From Euwallacea fornicatus (taxonomy: Eukaryota; Arthropoda; Insecta; Coleoptera; Curculionidae): a DNA stretch of 64,000 bases. The position numbers and the translations under genes were made by a program. Position 1 is the stretch's first letter; each line of letters begins with the position of its first letter. Below, piece by piece: positions 41,601-51,020 of this stretch. The notes under the pieces were generated by a model. The model saw nothing but the letters and a program-made list of their open reading frames with translations, did no database searches and was not told the DNA's origin. The stretch lies in assembly GCF_040115645.1 (NCBI RefSeq), contig NC_089542.1, positions 4,278,001-4,342,000 on the forward strand. Reading direction: 5' to 3'.

Positions 41601-42977
41601 AGCTCTAAATGCACCCTACATCTTTTATATGAATATTTTCTCTGTATCTACAGGAGTTGGCAGAACAATGACTTTAACATTGAATATAGAACCCCCTGTA
41701 TACTACCATCATTAAAATCCATAACATCGTCAAAACTTTCGGGACATGATAACGTAAAAATGGGTCTACTGACCGTTGCTGTAACTCCCAAAATTGAATA
41801 TTGCAGAATTTAAGAGCAACCAGTTATTGAAGCTGGCTTGGGCCCTTACATTATTACAACCCAATCAAAATCCCAGTTCTTAGAACACTTATAGACTAAA
41901 TGACCAATGTTATCTTCGAATTAAAAAAAAAATTATTTTTTTTAATTCTGGTGTTACGTGCCCTTATAAGCATTCATAATTAATATTTTGAGAAAAGTTT
42001 TAACGGCAAATACATAAATGAGTCAAATCACTAATTATCTAGATGATTCACAATAGATTAGTCAGGAGAAAATCCATAGTAATTAAATAATACTAAAATA
42101 TACCACGTGTGAAGTAATGATAAACCCTAATTTTTCTTTAAGGGGTCAAATTTGAGTACCCCTATTTGAACCACAATTAATATGTAGAAGACTATTCTCA
42201 AGTATATTTACAATATAAATATTTAATTTAAAATACCCGTTATAAGGTAGTGGGATATCGAGAAAGAGAGAAATTCTTCAGTCTCATTAATGATAATAAC
42301 TCACCAAAAACTTTTGGTGACTCGAGATTTTGGATGATCATCTGAAGAAATTTGTTTGTCTGGACTATACCCACCAGAAGTGGCCTGATATCCACAACTA
42401 AAGTAAAGCCGACCCAGCTTTTCTCCACCAATAGAAAGACGAAATTATAATTCCGAAAGGGAGCATTTTGCCTTTGAGAACAGTTGCTAAGGAAACTTCA
42501 ACGAACTCGCTAAATTTTGTAATTTTCTTCGTTTTCAGCTTACCTCAGATACACTAACGCTCATTTACACCCCGGTGCAGAATAACAGCCACTAAGAAGT
42601 AATCCAGACTCCATAAAAGAAGCACTAACAATCCCTTCACTTAGAGAATTAAAAAACTCTTGTCTCTCAATTGAAGTTGATACACTCACTATTTGATCAC
42701 ATTTCACAACTCTTAAGGACGAAACTTCTTTAAACCATCGAGACGGATTTTCCTTTAAACGCAAAGCGCTTGCTCCTTATATTTATAATTATAAGAAAAG
42801 ATTATCTGTGTGGGAACATGAGATAACTAGATTGATAAATTCTTAATTGATTTTCTTTTTGATAAATAATGGTAATATTTTATTTAAAAAAATTAAGAAC
42901 AGTACATAAATATTTTGTTTTAAATGGTAATAGTATTAATAAAAAAGTAAAAATTATTTAAAAACATATTTCAATTT
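41601..42977. other. intergenic sequence with unassigned small frames
   Basis: A CCCCCTGTATA end at about 41690 suggests another element edge. Minus-strand frames at 42240-42431 and 42561-42764 lie next to plausible splice signals (GTAAGC near 42541, TTTCCTTAG near 42500, GTGAGT near 42305), but the frames cannot be joined through them without stops and show no domain I know. No gene is called. Confidence 0.35.
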
Positions 42978-42985
42978 AAAAAAAA
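42978..42985 (-). terminator. Pol III terminator of tRNA-Ile
   Basis: A run of eight T on the minus strand starts within two bases of the tRNA 3' end, the normal RNA polymerase III stop signal. Confidence 0.85.
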
Positions 42986-42986
42986 G

Positions 42987-43060
42987 TGGCCCATGAGGGG
43001 ATCGAACCCGCGACCTTCGCGTTATTAGCACGACGCTCTAACCAACTGAGCTAATGGGCC
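42987..43060 (-). tRNA. tRNA-Ile (anticodon AAT)
   Basis: A 74-nt complete cloverleaf on the minus strand. Acceptor stem GGCCCAT pairs with ATGGGCC, discriminator A. The A box is TAGCTCAGTTGGTTAGAG. The anticodon loop CTAATAA gives anticodon AAT (read as IAU after deamination). The T-arm/B box is GGTTCGATCCC. There is no intron. It matches the usual animal nuclear tRNA-Ile(AAT) in nearly every position. An oligo-T terminator follows. Confidence 0.97.
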
Positions 43061-43434
43061 ATTGAAGGTTTTGTTATAATGTTCAAAGAACCCTTACCAG
43101 AACCTTTCGATTTCGATAAAAATTATAGAAAACTTCGGAAAAAACATTTAAAACAATAATAAATCAATGTAGTAATTACCTGAAAAGGTATTTATTATTT
43201 ATAAATTGTTAATTAAGCATATAAAATTAAAACATTGTGTATGGTCATTATTGTTATAACTAAGCGCATATATTACTTAAATAATAGTAACATGCGCAAC
43301 ATGTACTAAGCAGCGATCTCGTTTGATCATCCACATCCTTATCCCACCAACCAAGGTTCAAATACTTTCATTAAGTCGGTAAACTGATTTAACTCAGTGG
43401 CAGGAAATCATCAAAAATAAAGAAAACTTTCATA

Positions 43435-44254
43435 CACACAGGATGTCTTTGGCTAAGTGTCCATTAGAAGTATTTAGAGAACCGCGAAAGCTCGAAAATC
43501 ACAATTTGATTTGCAGCTATCTGAACCCAAGATCTATTGATTGAAAGAACTTTAAAATGGCGGCCCATCAGTAAGTACCGAAAATTGATAACAACTCACA
43601 AATGATGTAATGTGTAAATGTATTACAATGATACAAAGTTTCGTATGTAACATACTGATAAACTAAAATGTCAACTTTCGGAAGACATAATGGTCTTATG
43701 TAAAATTTGGCAAAAAACTGCTGTGTAAAAAACTTATTATAGGAGAATTAACAAAGGCAGGAAAACAAACTGTTTTCAGTAGAAAGTCGATTTTAAGTTT
43801 GTTAATTATCTACAGGGTGGTCTATAAAATAAACTGAACTAAGCCAACAAAAAAATACCAAAAACTCATTTTTTTCAAATGAGACACTCCGTATTTTCTT
43901 ATATAGGTTAAAAGAACATTTCATTCTACATTCAATCATGTAACATTTTCCTATTCTTACATAAAAAATTTTTTTCAGTTATTTGAGTTTTGATCAGGTA
44001 TATTTACAGGGAGAAAAATGTTTGGAAAAAAATGGTGAACATTATAAACAATTATTAAAATAATTTGTTGGCATATAGTTAAGGATATTACAACACCAAG
44101 ATAATACATATATATATATTTTTTTATTAATAAATTCCAATATATTTTCAATGAATAGATCTTTGGCTCAAAGACTGCATACCAAATTGTGTTTTTTTGG
44201 CTTTCGCGGTTTTCAAAATACTTCTCATAGGCGGTCAGCTACAGATACCTCGTG
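43435..44254. mobile_element. MITE between the two tRNA genes
   Basis: 820 bp flanked by TA. The ends CACACAGGATGTCTTTGGC and, inverted, CACGAGGTATCTGTAGCTG continue into inverted arms of about 105 bp sharing GAAGTATTT and AACCGCGAAAGC and ending near AAGATCTATTG/C. The interior is AT-rich with no coding sequence. A second CAGGGTGGTC-type end at about 43815 hints at a nested insertion. Confidence 0.75.
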
Positions 44255-44471
44255 TATAATCCATATGATCCTCCTTTAAGCACAACAGAAATACTATCTA
44301 CATAGATGAGATATACAAATTTATCGTAATTTATTAGTTATAAATAAAAAAAAGATTATTATTTTGAAGTGTTTGCAAAAAACAATAAATAAATATTACT
44401 ATATTTATTACAATAAATTTTTGTTATTGTAATATAAAATTTGTAGTAATATTCCCTAAAGAAATTTAATT

Positions 44472-44480
44472 AAAAAAAAA
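44472..44480 (-). terminator. Pol III terminator of tRNA-Val
   Basis: Four T follow directly after the tRNA 3' end (44483-44486) and a run of nine T comes next, forming a strong Pol III stop. Confidence 0.8.
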
Positions 44481-44486
44481 TCAAAA

Positions 44487-44559
44487 TGTTTCCGCCCGGG
44501 TTCGAACCGGGGACCTTGTGCGTGTGAAGCACACGTGATAACCACTACACTACGGAAAC
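44487..44559 (-). tRNA. tRNA-Val (anticodon CAC)
   Basis: A 73-nt cloverleaf on the minus strand. Acceptor GTTTCCG pairs with CGGAAAC, discriminator A. The A box is TAGTGTAGTGGTTATCA. Anticodon stem TGTGC/GCACA encloses loop TTCACAC, giving CAC. The T-arm is CCCGGTTCGAACCCGGG. No intron. Only the anticodon stem differs notably from the common animal sequence, and it stays fully paired. Confidence 0.97.
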
Positions 44560-44815
44560 TTGTTATTAAGGTGTGCAGGAATAACTATTAACTAAACTAT
44601 TGCGCTCTTAAAATTTTTAAATTATTAATTATAACAGATGACATAAAGAATTGGAAAAGAAAAATTACTAAAATAGAGAAACTCAGAATTTATTTCGCCA
44701 AAGAAAGTCTACACACTTTTGTCTGAGTTTGAAAATAACATATTGATGAAGAAAAAATATTTGCATTTCAAAAATAAAACCAAATGAATTACTTATTTTT
44801 AAAATATTAAACAAG

Positions 44816-45265
44816 TTTCATGCAGGATTATGAAAAAGAAATGTCCCCGAAAGCTATCCAGAGAGAAGTAAGACAATATAGGATTCATGCATTAAATTTA
44901 ATACATATGAGAGTCTCAGGAAGATTTAAAAAAATATATTTGAAATGCAAGAAAAACACCTGGAAAAGTTTTTGCAATAAAGAATTATAGGACTATTGTG
45001 AGCTTATAAAATTGTATCCATTGGTGTTTTTCACCATGTTGATTAATTTAAGAACGTCATTACCGATAAATTTCGTCTCTACACCTGTCGAATTACTGAA
45101 CGATACAAAAAGACCATTTATGTGAAAATTTCTGCAATTAAATTGCAATAAGCGTCCATAAGCGTCGTTTTGACTGTTTACTTCGTCTGCCATTTAGTTT
45201 CACTATTAAAGCATTAGAGCTGAGCATAATTGTTGATAGCTGCTTATTTCAATTTGCAGCCCCAT
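44816..45265. repeat. Duplicated block, copy 1 (partner 53950-54385)
   Basis: This block is colinear and in the same orientation with 53950-54385. Shared motifs in order: AAAAAGAAATGTC, GAAAGCT(A/G)TCCAGA, AAGACA(A/G)TAT, GGAAGATTT, AGGACTATTG, GAATTACTG(A/G)ACGATACAAAAA, CCATTTA(T/C)GT, AGCGTC(G/A)TTTT, GAGCTG(A/G)GCA. Copy 1 has a 66-codon minus-strand frame (44993-45193) that copy 2 does not keep, so the frame is not evidence of a gene. Nature unknown: an old mobile element or a segmental duplication. Confidence 0.75.
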
Positions 45266-46241
45266 TGCATGGCTTTTATTATAAATACCGGGTTTTTTTT
45301 TTAATTTTGTTCAAATACTTATTTTAGAGGGAATAAAACCAAGTTGATTATTTATTTATTTCTGCATTTTATATTGTTGGTAGTATCTCAATATAAGTTC
45401 AATGAATATTTTTAAAAATAAAAAATATTTTTCAATTCGTTCATTTCGCGTCTTTTCTGACACAAATTATACGAGGCATTCAACGTAATCATTAAATTTG
45501 TCAGAAAATCGCAAGGAATATGTCAAAAGCCGGCAAAAATTAAATTGCAAGCGCTTTTTTCGCGTCCTGTACATCTTAGAAAATACTTTATTTTAATATT
45601 ATTGACCAAAACATAAAACACAACAATTTTAACACATGTGTATAAGAAAATAATCATTTACGTAAATTACCCAATAATTCTGAAAGGGTAATAAATAGGG
45701 ATTGCAATTAACTTATTTTTTATTTCATTAGGTAGAAACATTTTCTTAAACACAGCTTCTCCTTCCTTCGGAACCTAAACGTAAAAGTTATCAAGGCCAA
45801 AAATTCACATTCGAGGTTGATCCGCAACAACAATATAACACAAAAAAGACTTATCAAATGTATGTCATTAAATCAGGAAACTGTTTTTTTTTACGAAATA
45901 TTGACGGAATTTCTTAAGAAAAATTAATACATCTGGAAAAGCCAAGATTTTACACGTCAGACAAAATACCTATTTAATTTTTTTATTGCACCGAAACATC
46001 TGTTATTTTGCGTCATTAATTACACCAATTAAGAGAATTGTGTTCGAAGACATTCCAAAAGATTTTAGTCGCCACGCTGTCTGGAGTCCAAAGATAACGA
46101 ACACATGGTTTAGCTCAGCCATCCTCAGTATCACTGTATTTATGTTTAAAAAACCAAAAATACTTCATAGAATTTGAAATTTGTCTGTAACAAAAATAGG
46201 ACCGTAGCCGCATGTTTTCATACCAAAAGAAAAAAATTACA
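45266..46241. other. AT-rich intergenic sequence, no gene seen
   Basis: No exon, RNA gene or complete element recognised. Confidence 0.4.
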
Positions 46242-46835
46242 CAGGGTGTCTCAAGAATATACTGACAAACTTTAAGGGGTTGTGGGATGCATCGACACAA
46301 ACTTTTTTCTATAGTAAACATATACAAGTAAAACAAAAAAAAACTTGAATTTTTCATTTGAGGAACCTACCGATATGCAGCGATGGACTGGAAGAAAAGA
46401 TCCTGTAGCTTGACCCGCGCGTTCTCCTGATTTCAATACGCTGGATTTTTTCCTTTGGGGTTATCTCAAATCTCTAGTCTACGAAACGCCTATTCGTAAT
46501 GAGGAAGATCTCTCACCAAGAATAATGGCTAGTTGCAGACATCTAGAAGCTATTCCCGGAATATTCCATAGGGTCCGCGAGTCAATGAACCGACGGTGCA
46601 ATCTTTGTATTGAAGCAAATGGTCAACATTTTGAACAGTTACTGTAATCCATCGTTTGTTTATCAATAAAACAACGTCTGCAACGAACAAAAAGTGATTA
46701 TAATAACCAATGCCACATTGCCCATTTTCTGCTCAAACGGTAATTTGTAGGCATATGTTCATTTAAGGAAAAAAGTTTGTATTGTTTTCTCCCATCACCC
46801 CTTAAAGTATTACCGATATACTTTCGGACACCCTA
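46242..46835 (+). mobile_element. DD41D-type element reduced to ends and transposase C terminus
   Basis: About 590 bp. The left end CAGGGTGTCTCAAGAATATAC and the right end, inverted TAGGGTGTCCGAAAGTATATC, form imperfect terminal repeats continuing into CTTTAAGGGGT. Inside, 46378-46647 encodes a transposase C-terminal piece: a stop in the usual WPARSPD block (PARSPDFNTLDFFLWGYLKS, with the last catalytic Asp), then RRCNLCIEANGQHFEQLL and a stop. The N-terminal two thirds of the gene are missing. Confidence 0.85.
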
Positions 46836-47531
46836 TATGCAATGTTAAGAATGCTTGGTGCTTAGTATGTGGCCATATCATCAAATTAATTACCCAATTC
46901 CCTAATAAAATAATTCGTATAGTAGAAACTTCCTACCTACTAAAATAAAATCAGTCTCTGCTAAACGGAGTCCGCAAACGGGTCATGAGACAGACCTATG
47001 TCAGTGGCTTAATAGGCTTCATCCTGTATGAAATTTGTCTATTCCTCATGTGCGTTTTTATTTCAGTATTTCTTAAAAAGTTGGTGTAAGTATCAGTGAA
47101 CTTGTGAAAAACTCAAATGTATCTTAAATCAACGATTTGAAAGGGGTCAATCATCCCCTTTCTCCTTATTGGACTTATAGGATATTTCCGGTGTCCACTG
47201 TTTCGTAGGAGTGACACCATTTTTAAAGTTAATGTGTTTTTTGTTAGACTTGTATCTGCAAATGTGCGCATGGCTACCGGATAATATTTTTAGGTAAGTT
47301 TTTCATGGATAATGGAAAGGAGACAAAGCTAGGTAAGCTATAATCAAGGATCCTTCAAATTCAAGTAGCTGCATTCATGGACTTTGTGATATGTGTTAAT
47401 TATGAGTGTGCAGTTCTATGTCATATGGAATATTGGCATGCTTCTTTAACTACACATTTACATCCGGTGTCAGAGATTTATCGCAACGTCCAACTTCAAG
47501 TTAAGTAAGATTTGCATAGTACCATCCTATA
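46836..47531. other. intergenic sequence, no gene seen
   Basis: Nothing recognised apart from isolated element-like ends. Confidence 0.4.
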
Positions 47532-48651
47532 CAGGGTGTTTAGAAAAGTTGGTACAAACCCTAAGCAGGTGAAAGTGGACCTAAAAATAATAAAACGTTC
47601 TTAGAAACACTGATGCGCCGAAGCACCGTTATTGAGACGCGGCCCTCCAAAAGGGTCCTATTATTTGGATATTTTTAAAATAACTTTCTTCCTGATTAAG
47701 GTGACGGAATGGAAATTAGTGGTGATGATCACACCATAAAGGCCTTTGCCTATCATAAGTTGCATCAAGTTCGATTATAAATAAGTCAGGTAATAATTTC
47801 TGTTAAGGGTGGTTTTCTAGCTACCCTTAGCAGAAACTTTTCGAATTTTTTTCATTCCTTTGAATTATCTAGTAAATAATATTATTTTTCTGATGATTTA
47901 CTCCTTTTTGAATAAAAAAAATTTTGTACTTTCTTTTCAAATTCTATGTATTTTAGTCAGCAATAATTATTTTTTAAATAGTGCATAGCTCAGAACAATT
48001 TTCTTAAAACATTTTCACATGATTTTTACGGTGACAGTTTCATTGTAGTCACTTACATGTTTTTTTTAAATACATTTTATGATTGATATATATGATGATG
48101 AATATAACAATTTATTGTCTTTACATTTGCTTTCTTGTGTTAATTAGCCACTTTGTAGACACATCCGCAGGTCTCTTTCAGCGTGCAAAATATTCAAAAT
48201 TTATCAGAAATTATAGGAAATATTTCCATTACAGAAAGGGACAATTCCTGTGAGGCAACTATCACTATGAAGGATGCCTATTATGTGAGAATGTTAAAAA
48301 ATGTTACTGTTCTGAGTCATACCTTGTAAAAATAATTATTTGTGACTAAACTACGCTGAATTCAAAAAAATATATAGAATTCTTGTTGATCAAAAAATCT
48401 TAATTTATTAAAAAATATTATTATTTTGTTAATAATGCACATGAATTAAAATTATTTGAAAAATTTCTCTTAACGGTAGTTAAAAAACTACCCTTATTTA
48501 TAATCGATTTTGATGAAACTTATGATAGTTAAAGATCCTTACTGTATTATTATTACCTACATTTTTCATTCTATTATTTTAATCAGAAAGAAAAATAAAT
48601 TTAAATAATATCTATATAATAGGACCCATTTGAAAAGTCATCACGACCCTG
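47532..48651. mobile_element. Long-TIR noncoding element
   Basis: 1120 bp flanked by TA (47530-47531, 48652-48653). Left end CAGGGTGTTTAGAAAAGTTGG, right end (inverted) CAGGGTCGTGATGACTTTTC. The inverted arms share GGGTCCTATTAT, CTGATTAA, ATCATAAGTT(G/T)CATCA and CGATTATAAATAAG, so they are about 200-300 bp long with a deletion in the right arm. The inner end of the left arm has a small palindrome, AAGGGTGG...GCTACCCTT. No coding sequence. Confidence 0.75.
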
Positions 48652-48864
48652 TATGAAAGGTGTCTTTGAAAAGTTGGTTCCTGAGAATGATCCTTTATTA
48701 ATATTTTCGAGACGTTTTGAGATAAGTTAATGAAATTTTGTACTTTATTATAATTTTTTGTGCTCTTTCTTAATCTCAGGAAAGAAATTAAAGCAGGTAC
48801 TACAGTAGTGTAGTGTTTAAAAAGTCTCTGCACTTTTTTGTACCTGACTGTATTGACGATTCTA

Positions 48865-49344
48865 CAGGGTGTCTCTAAAACGTCTGTACAAAATTCTACC
48901 ACAGATTTCTGAGGTCAAAACAAGACGATTTAACCCAATTTACCTTAGTCCAAAAGTGGACGGTTTTCGAAATACAGGGCGTCAAAGTGAAAACAAAAAA
49001 AAGCAAAAAAATTAATTTCTTGGTTGGTAATGCTGCTATCTACACAAAATGTCGTATCGGGCAGGTTTTGAGGATAAGAAATCAGAATCCGTTTACATTT
49101 TCGATGCACAATGTAGAGGGCGTTGTCAGCGCTCGATGAACCCTCTTTAAAAGGGCATAACTTTTTCATCACCCGGTATAAAATTTATTTATGACTAAAC
49201 TTGTGTTTTCCTACATTTTTTAAGGAAAAAATGTATTATTATACCTTCTTATTAAAATCTATCTTATTAAAAATCTCTACGAGGCTTCCTTCTTGAGATA
49301 TTTGAAGCTTAAAGTTCGCTGCATGTCTTGAACAATATTTATTT
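48865..49344. mobile_element. Family M MITE, copy C (right end missing)
   Basis: Starts CAGGGTGTCTCTAAAACGTC after TA. It has the full left outer repeat with AAACAAGACGATTTAACCC and then an interior nearly identical to copy B (36704-37222), including CTTGGTTGGTAATGCTGC. It stops near ATGTCTTGAACAATA before the right terminal repeat. Confidence 0.8.
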
Positions 49345-49513
49345 TTAAAAATATCTAGAGGATTATTGACGGTTTATGCGAATCTCAAGTTCTTTGTAGC
49401 TGACACAGATATCCTGATATGATATCGTTATATCTAATACAACGAGTTTGATAAGTTGATAATGCAACTAAAATTAAATTAATAAATCATGGAATATTTT
49501 GCACTTTGAATTA

Positions 49514-49760
49514 TTAAAAAAATATATTGAAATCCAAAAACCTACACTGTTTGCATACTATGGAGGTGCTTTGATGTTCTTTGCAAACAAATTTCTTAGA
49601 CCTGTGGCACTTGGTGTCAACTTTGTCGTAAATGTTTCTTGGGTCGAAGTAACATCTTGATCTCTTCTTGTGCTGGCTGGCTAGGGAAGGTTGTTCCAGT
49701 TCTTCCCCTGAGACGCTTTCCATTGCCTCTTCTTCCACTTGCTCTTCCGCGTGGACAGAT
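49514..49760 (-). pseudogene. piggyBac-like transposase, C-terminal Cys-rich domain remnant
   Basis: A minus-strand frame with an acidic linker (EEEAMESVSGEELEQPS) followed by KKRSRCYFDPRNIYDKVDTK, CHRSKKFVCKEHQS and CKQC. The order and spacing match the C-terminal zinc-binding finger of piggyBac transposases (C..C, C..C.K.VC.EH, C..C). Two finger cysteines are replaced (Asp in CYFD, Ser in CHRS). The catalytic domain is not found upstream in the 49760-50600 stretch, so this is a small remnant, unless it is an exon of a domesticated derivative. Confidence 0.6.
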
Positions 49761-50690
49761 TGTCAGCAGCGCTCCATTAATTGACGGAGAACCGTCTCAA
49801 GGCTCTTTCGAAGGCCAAAATTATTTAGTCGTCTCTGGATCATAAGTGCCGTCGAATATCCAGTCCATATTCATCTTCGGTGGGAAACACCACTTTTTGA
49901 TAATCGAGAAGAAACATACATTTTGATCGAGATCAAGTCCTCAAAAAAGTGTCTTAATAATATAAAATTTTCACTCCTTTAGCTACAAGATTTCGGAAAT
50001 TAACTCCAAAGTCTAAGTTAACCACAAAGACTTATTTTTTTGTACCTTTAGTTTTTACGAGGGTGAATCCAGATATAAGAACTTTTCTTTTTTAGTTATT
50101 GCCTGTGTATTGCTTTCACAGAATGAAGTTAATCTTACTTGTATCTCTAACCAATTCGTTTAATTTTATCATAATTCGCATTAAATTGCGCATCTTTTTA
50201 TTTTCCAGCTCTGAAATCACTGTATGTATGGATCCATACCTGGGAGATTCTTTCAATTATTGCATTTCTTTTGTTCAATTATTTTATCTTCCTTTAAACA
50301 TTTTAAATTCGAATAGATAATAAGTCTACTGGACGTTTATTTTATCTTTTTCACGATATACATAGAAACATGCCTTCTAAAGCCTCACTTAAGCTAAAAA
50401 AGCCGAATAGTAATAATGGTCTTAAACTTAAAATGCAACAATGACATATCACATTTTTGGAGTAGTAAACCCGCTTTTTCAAAAATCTGATTTGCCAAAG
50501 AAAATTTTGTTGTCGTTAATTTCAATAATACACATTTATGTTTTGTTTAGTAAAAGCATGATAACTTTTCGTCTCTCAATATCTTTTCATAATTATTGTA
50601 CGATTGAAACGGCCAATTAATGCATAACAAAAGAGACAAAAAGTTAATAATTTGTGTAACTATGTCGGATAATTTTGTTTAAATACAGTA
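49761..50690. other. intergenic sequence, no gene seen
   Basis: The first 150 bp may be worn piggyBac sequence with frameshifts. The rest is AT-rich with no recognised feature. Confidence 0.4.
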
Positions 50691-51020
50691 AGTCGTTCCA
50701 CTACTACCGCAACGTAGCCACCCTCTCTTTCGAAACATTTAATGGTTCTTTTGTGAAATTCCCTTAATTCATTCATTATCATATTTAGAATAACTTCCTG
50801 ACATGCTGCCGAAATGATCCTGTTCAAATGGTTAACATCGTGAAAGCGCCTGTGCCAATGGCTTTCTGTTGTAAGTATCCCCATAAGAAATAAACCATTG
50901 AGGTCAAGTCAGGAGACCTGGCAGGCCAAAAAACTACTTTTCCATCGAAAATATTTTGAAGATATTCTCTATCAGCTAACTTTCTGTGGCATGGGGCACC
51001 TTCAAGTTGGAACCAAATTT
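50690..51020 (-). pseudogene. Transposase C-terminal fragment
   Basis: Minus-strand remains of a mariner/DD41D-group transposase. EIWFQLEGAPCHRKLA (second catalytic Asp replaced by Glu) is at about 51020-50970. FWPARSPDLTSMVYFLWGYL (last Asp replaced by Val) follows, and then, in a shifted frame, LNRIISAACQEVI and FHKRTIKCFEREGGYVAVVVE. Both remaining catalytic residues are lost, so it is old. Confidence 0.75.

Noticed and set aside
42240..42764. Two minus-strand frames near splice-like signals
   Set aside because: No frame-consistent join exists and the sequences match no family I know.
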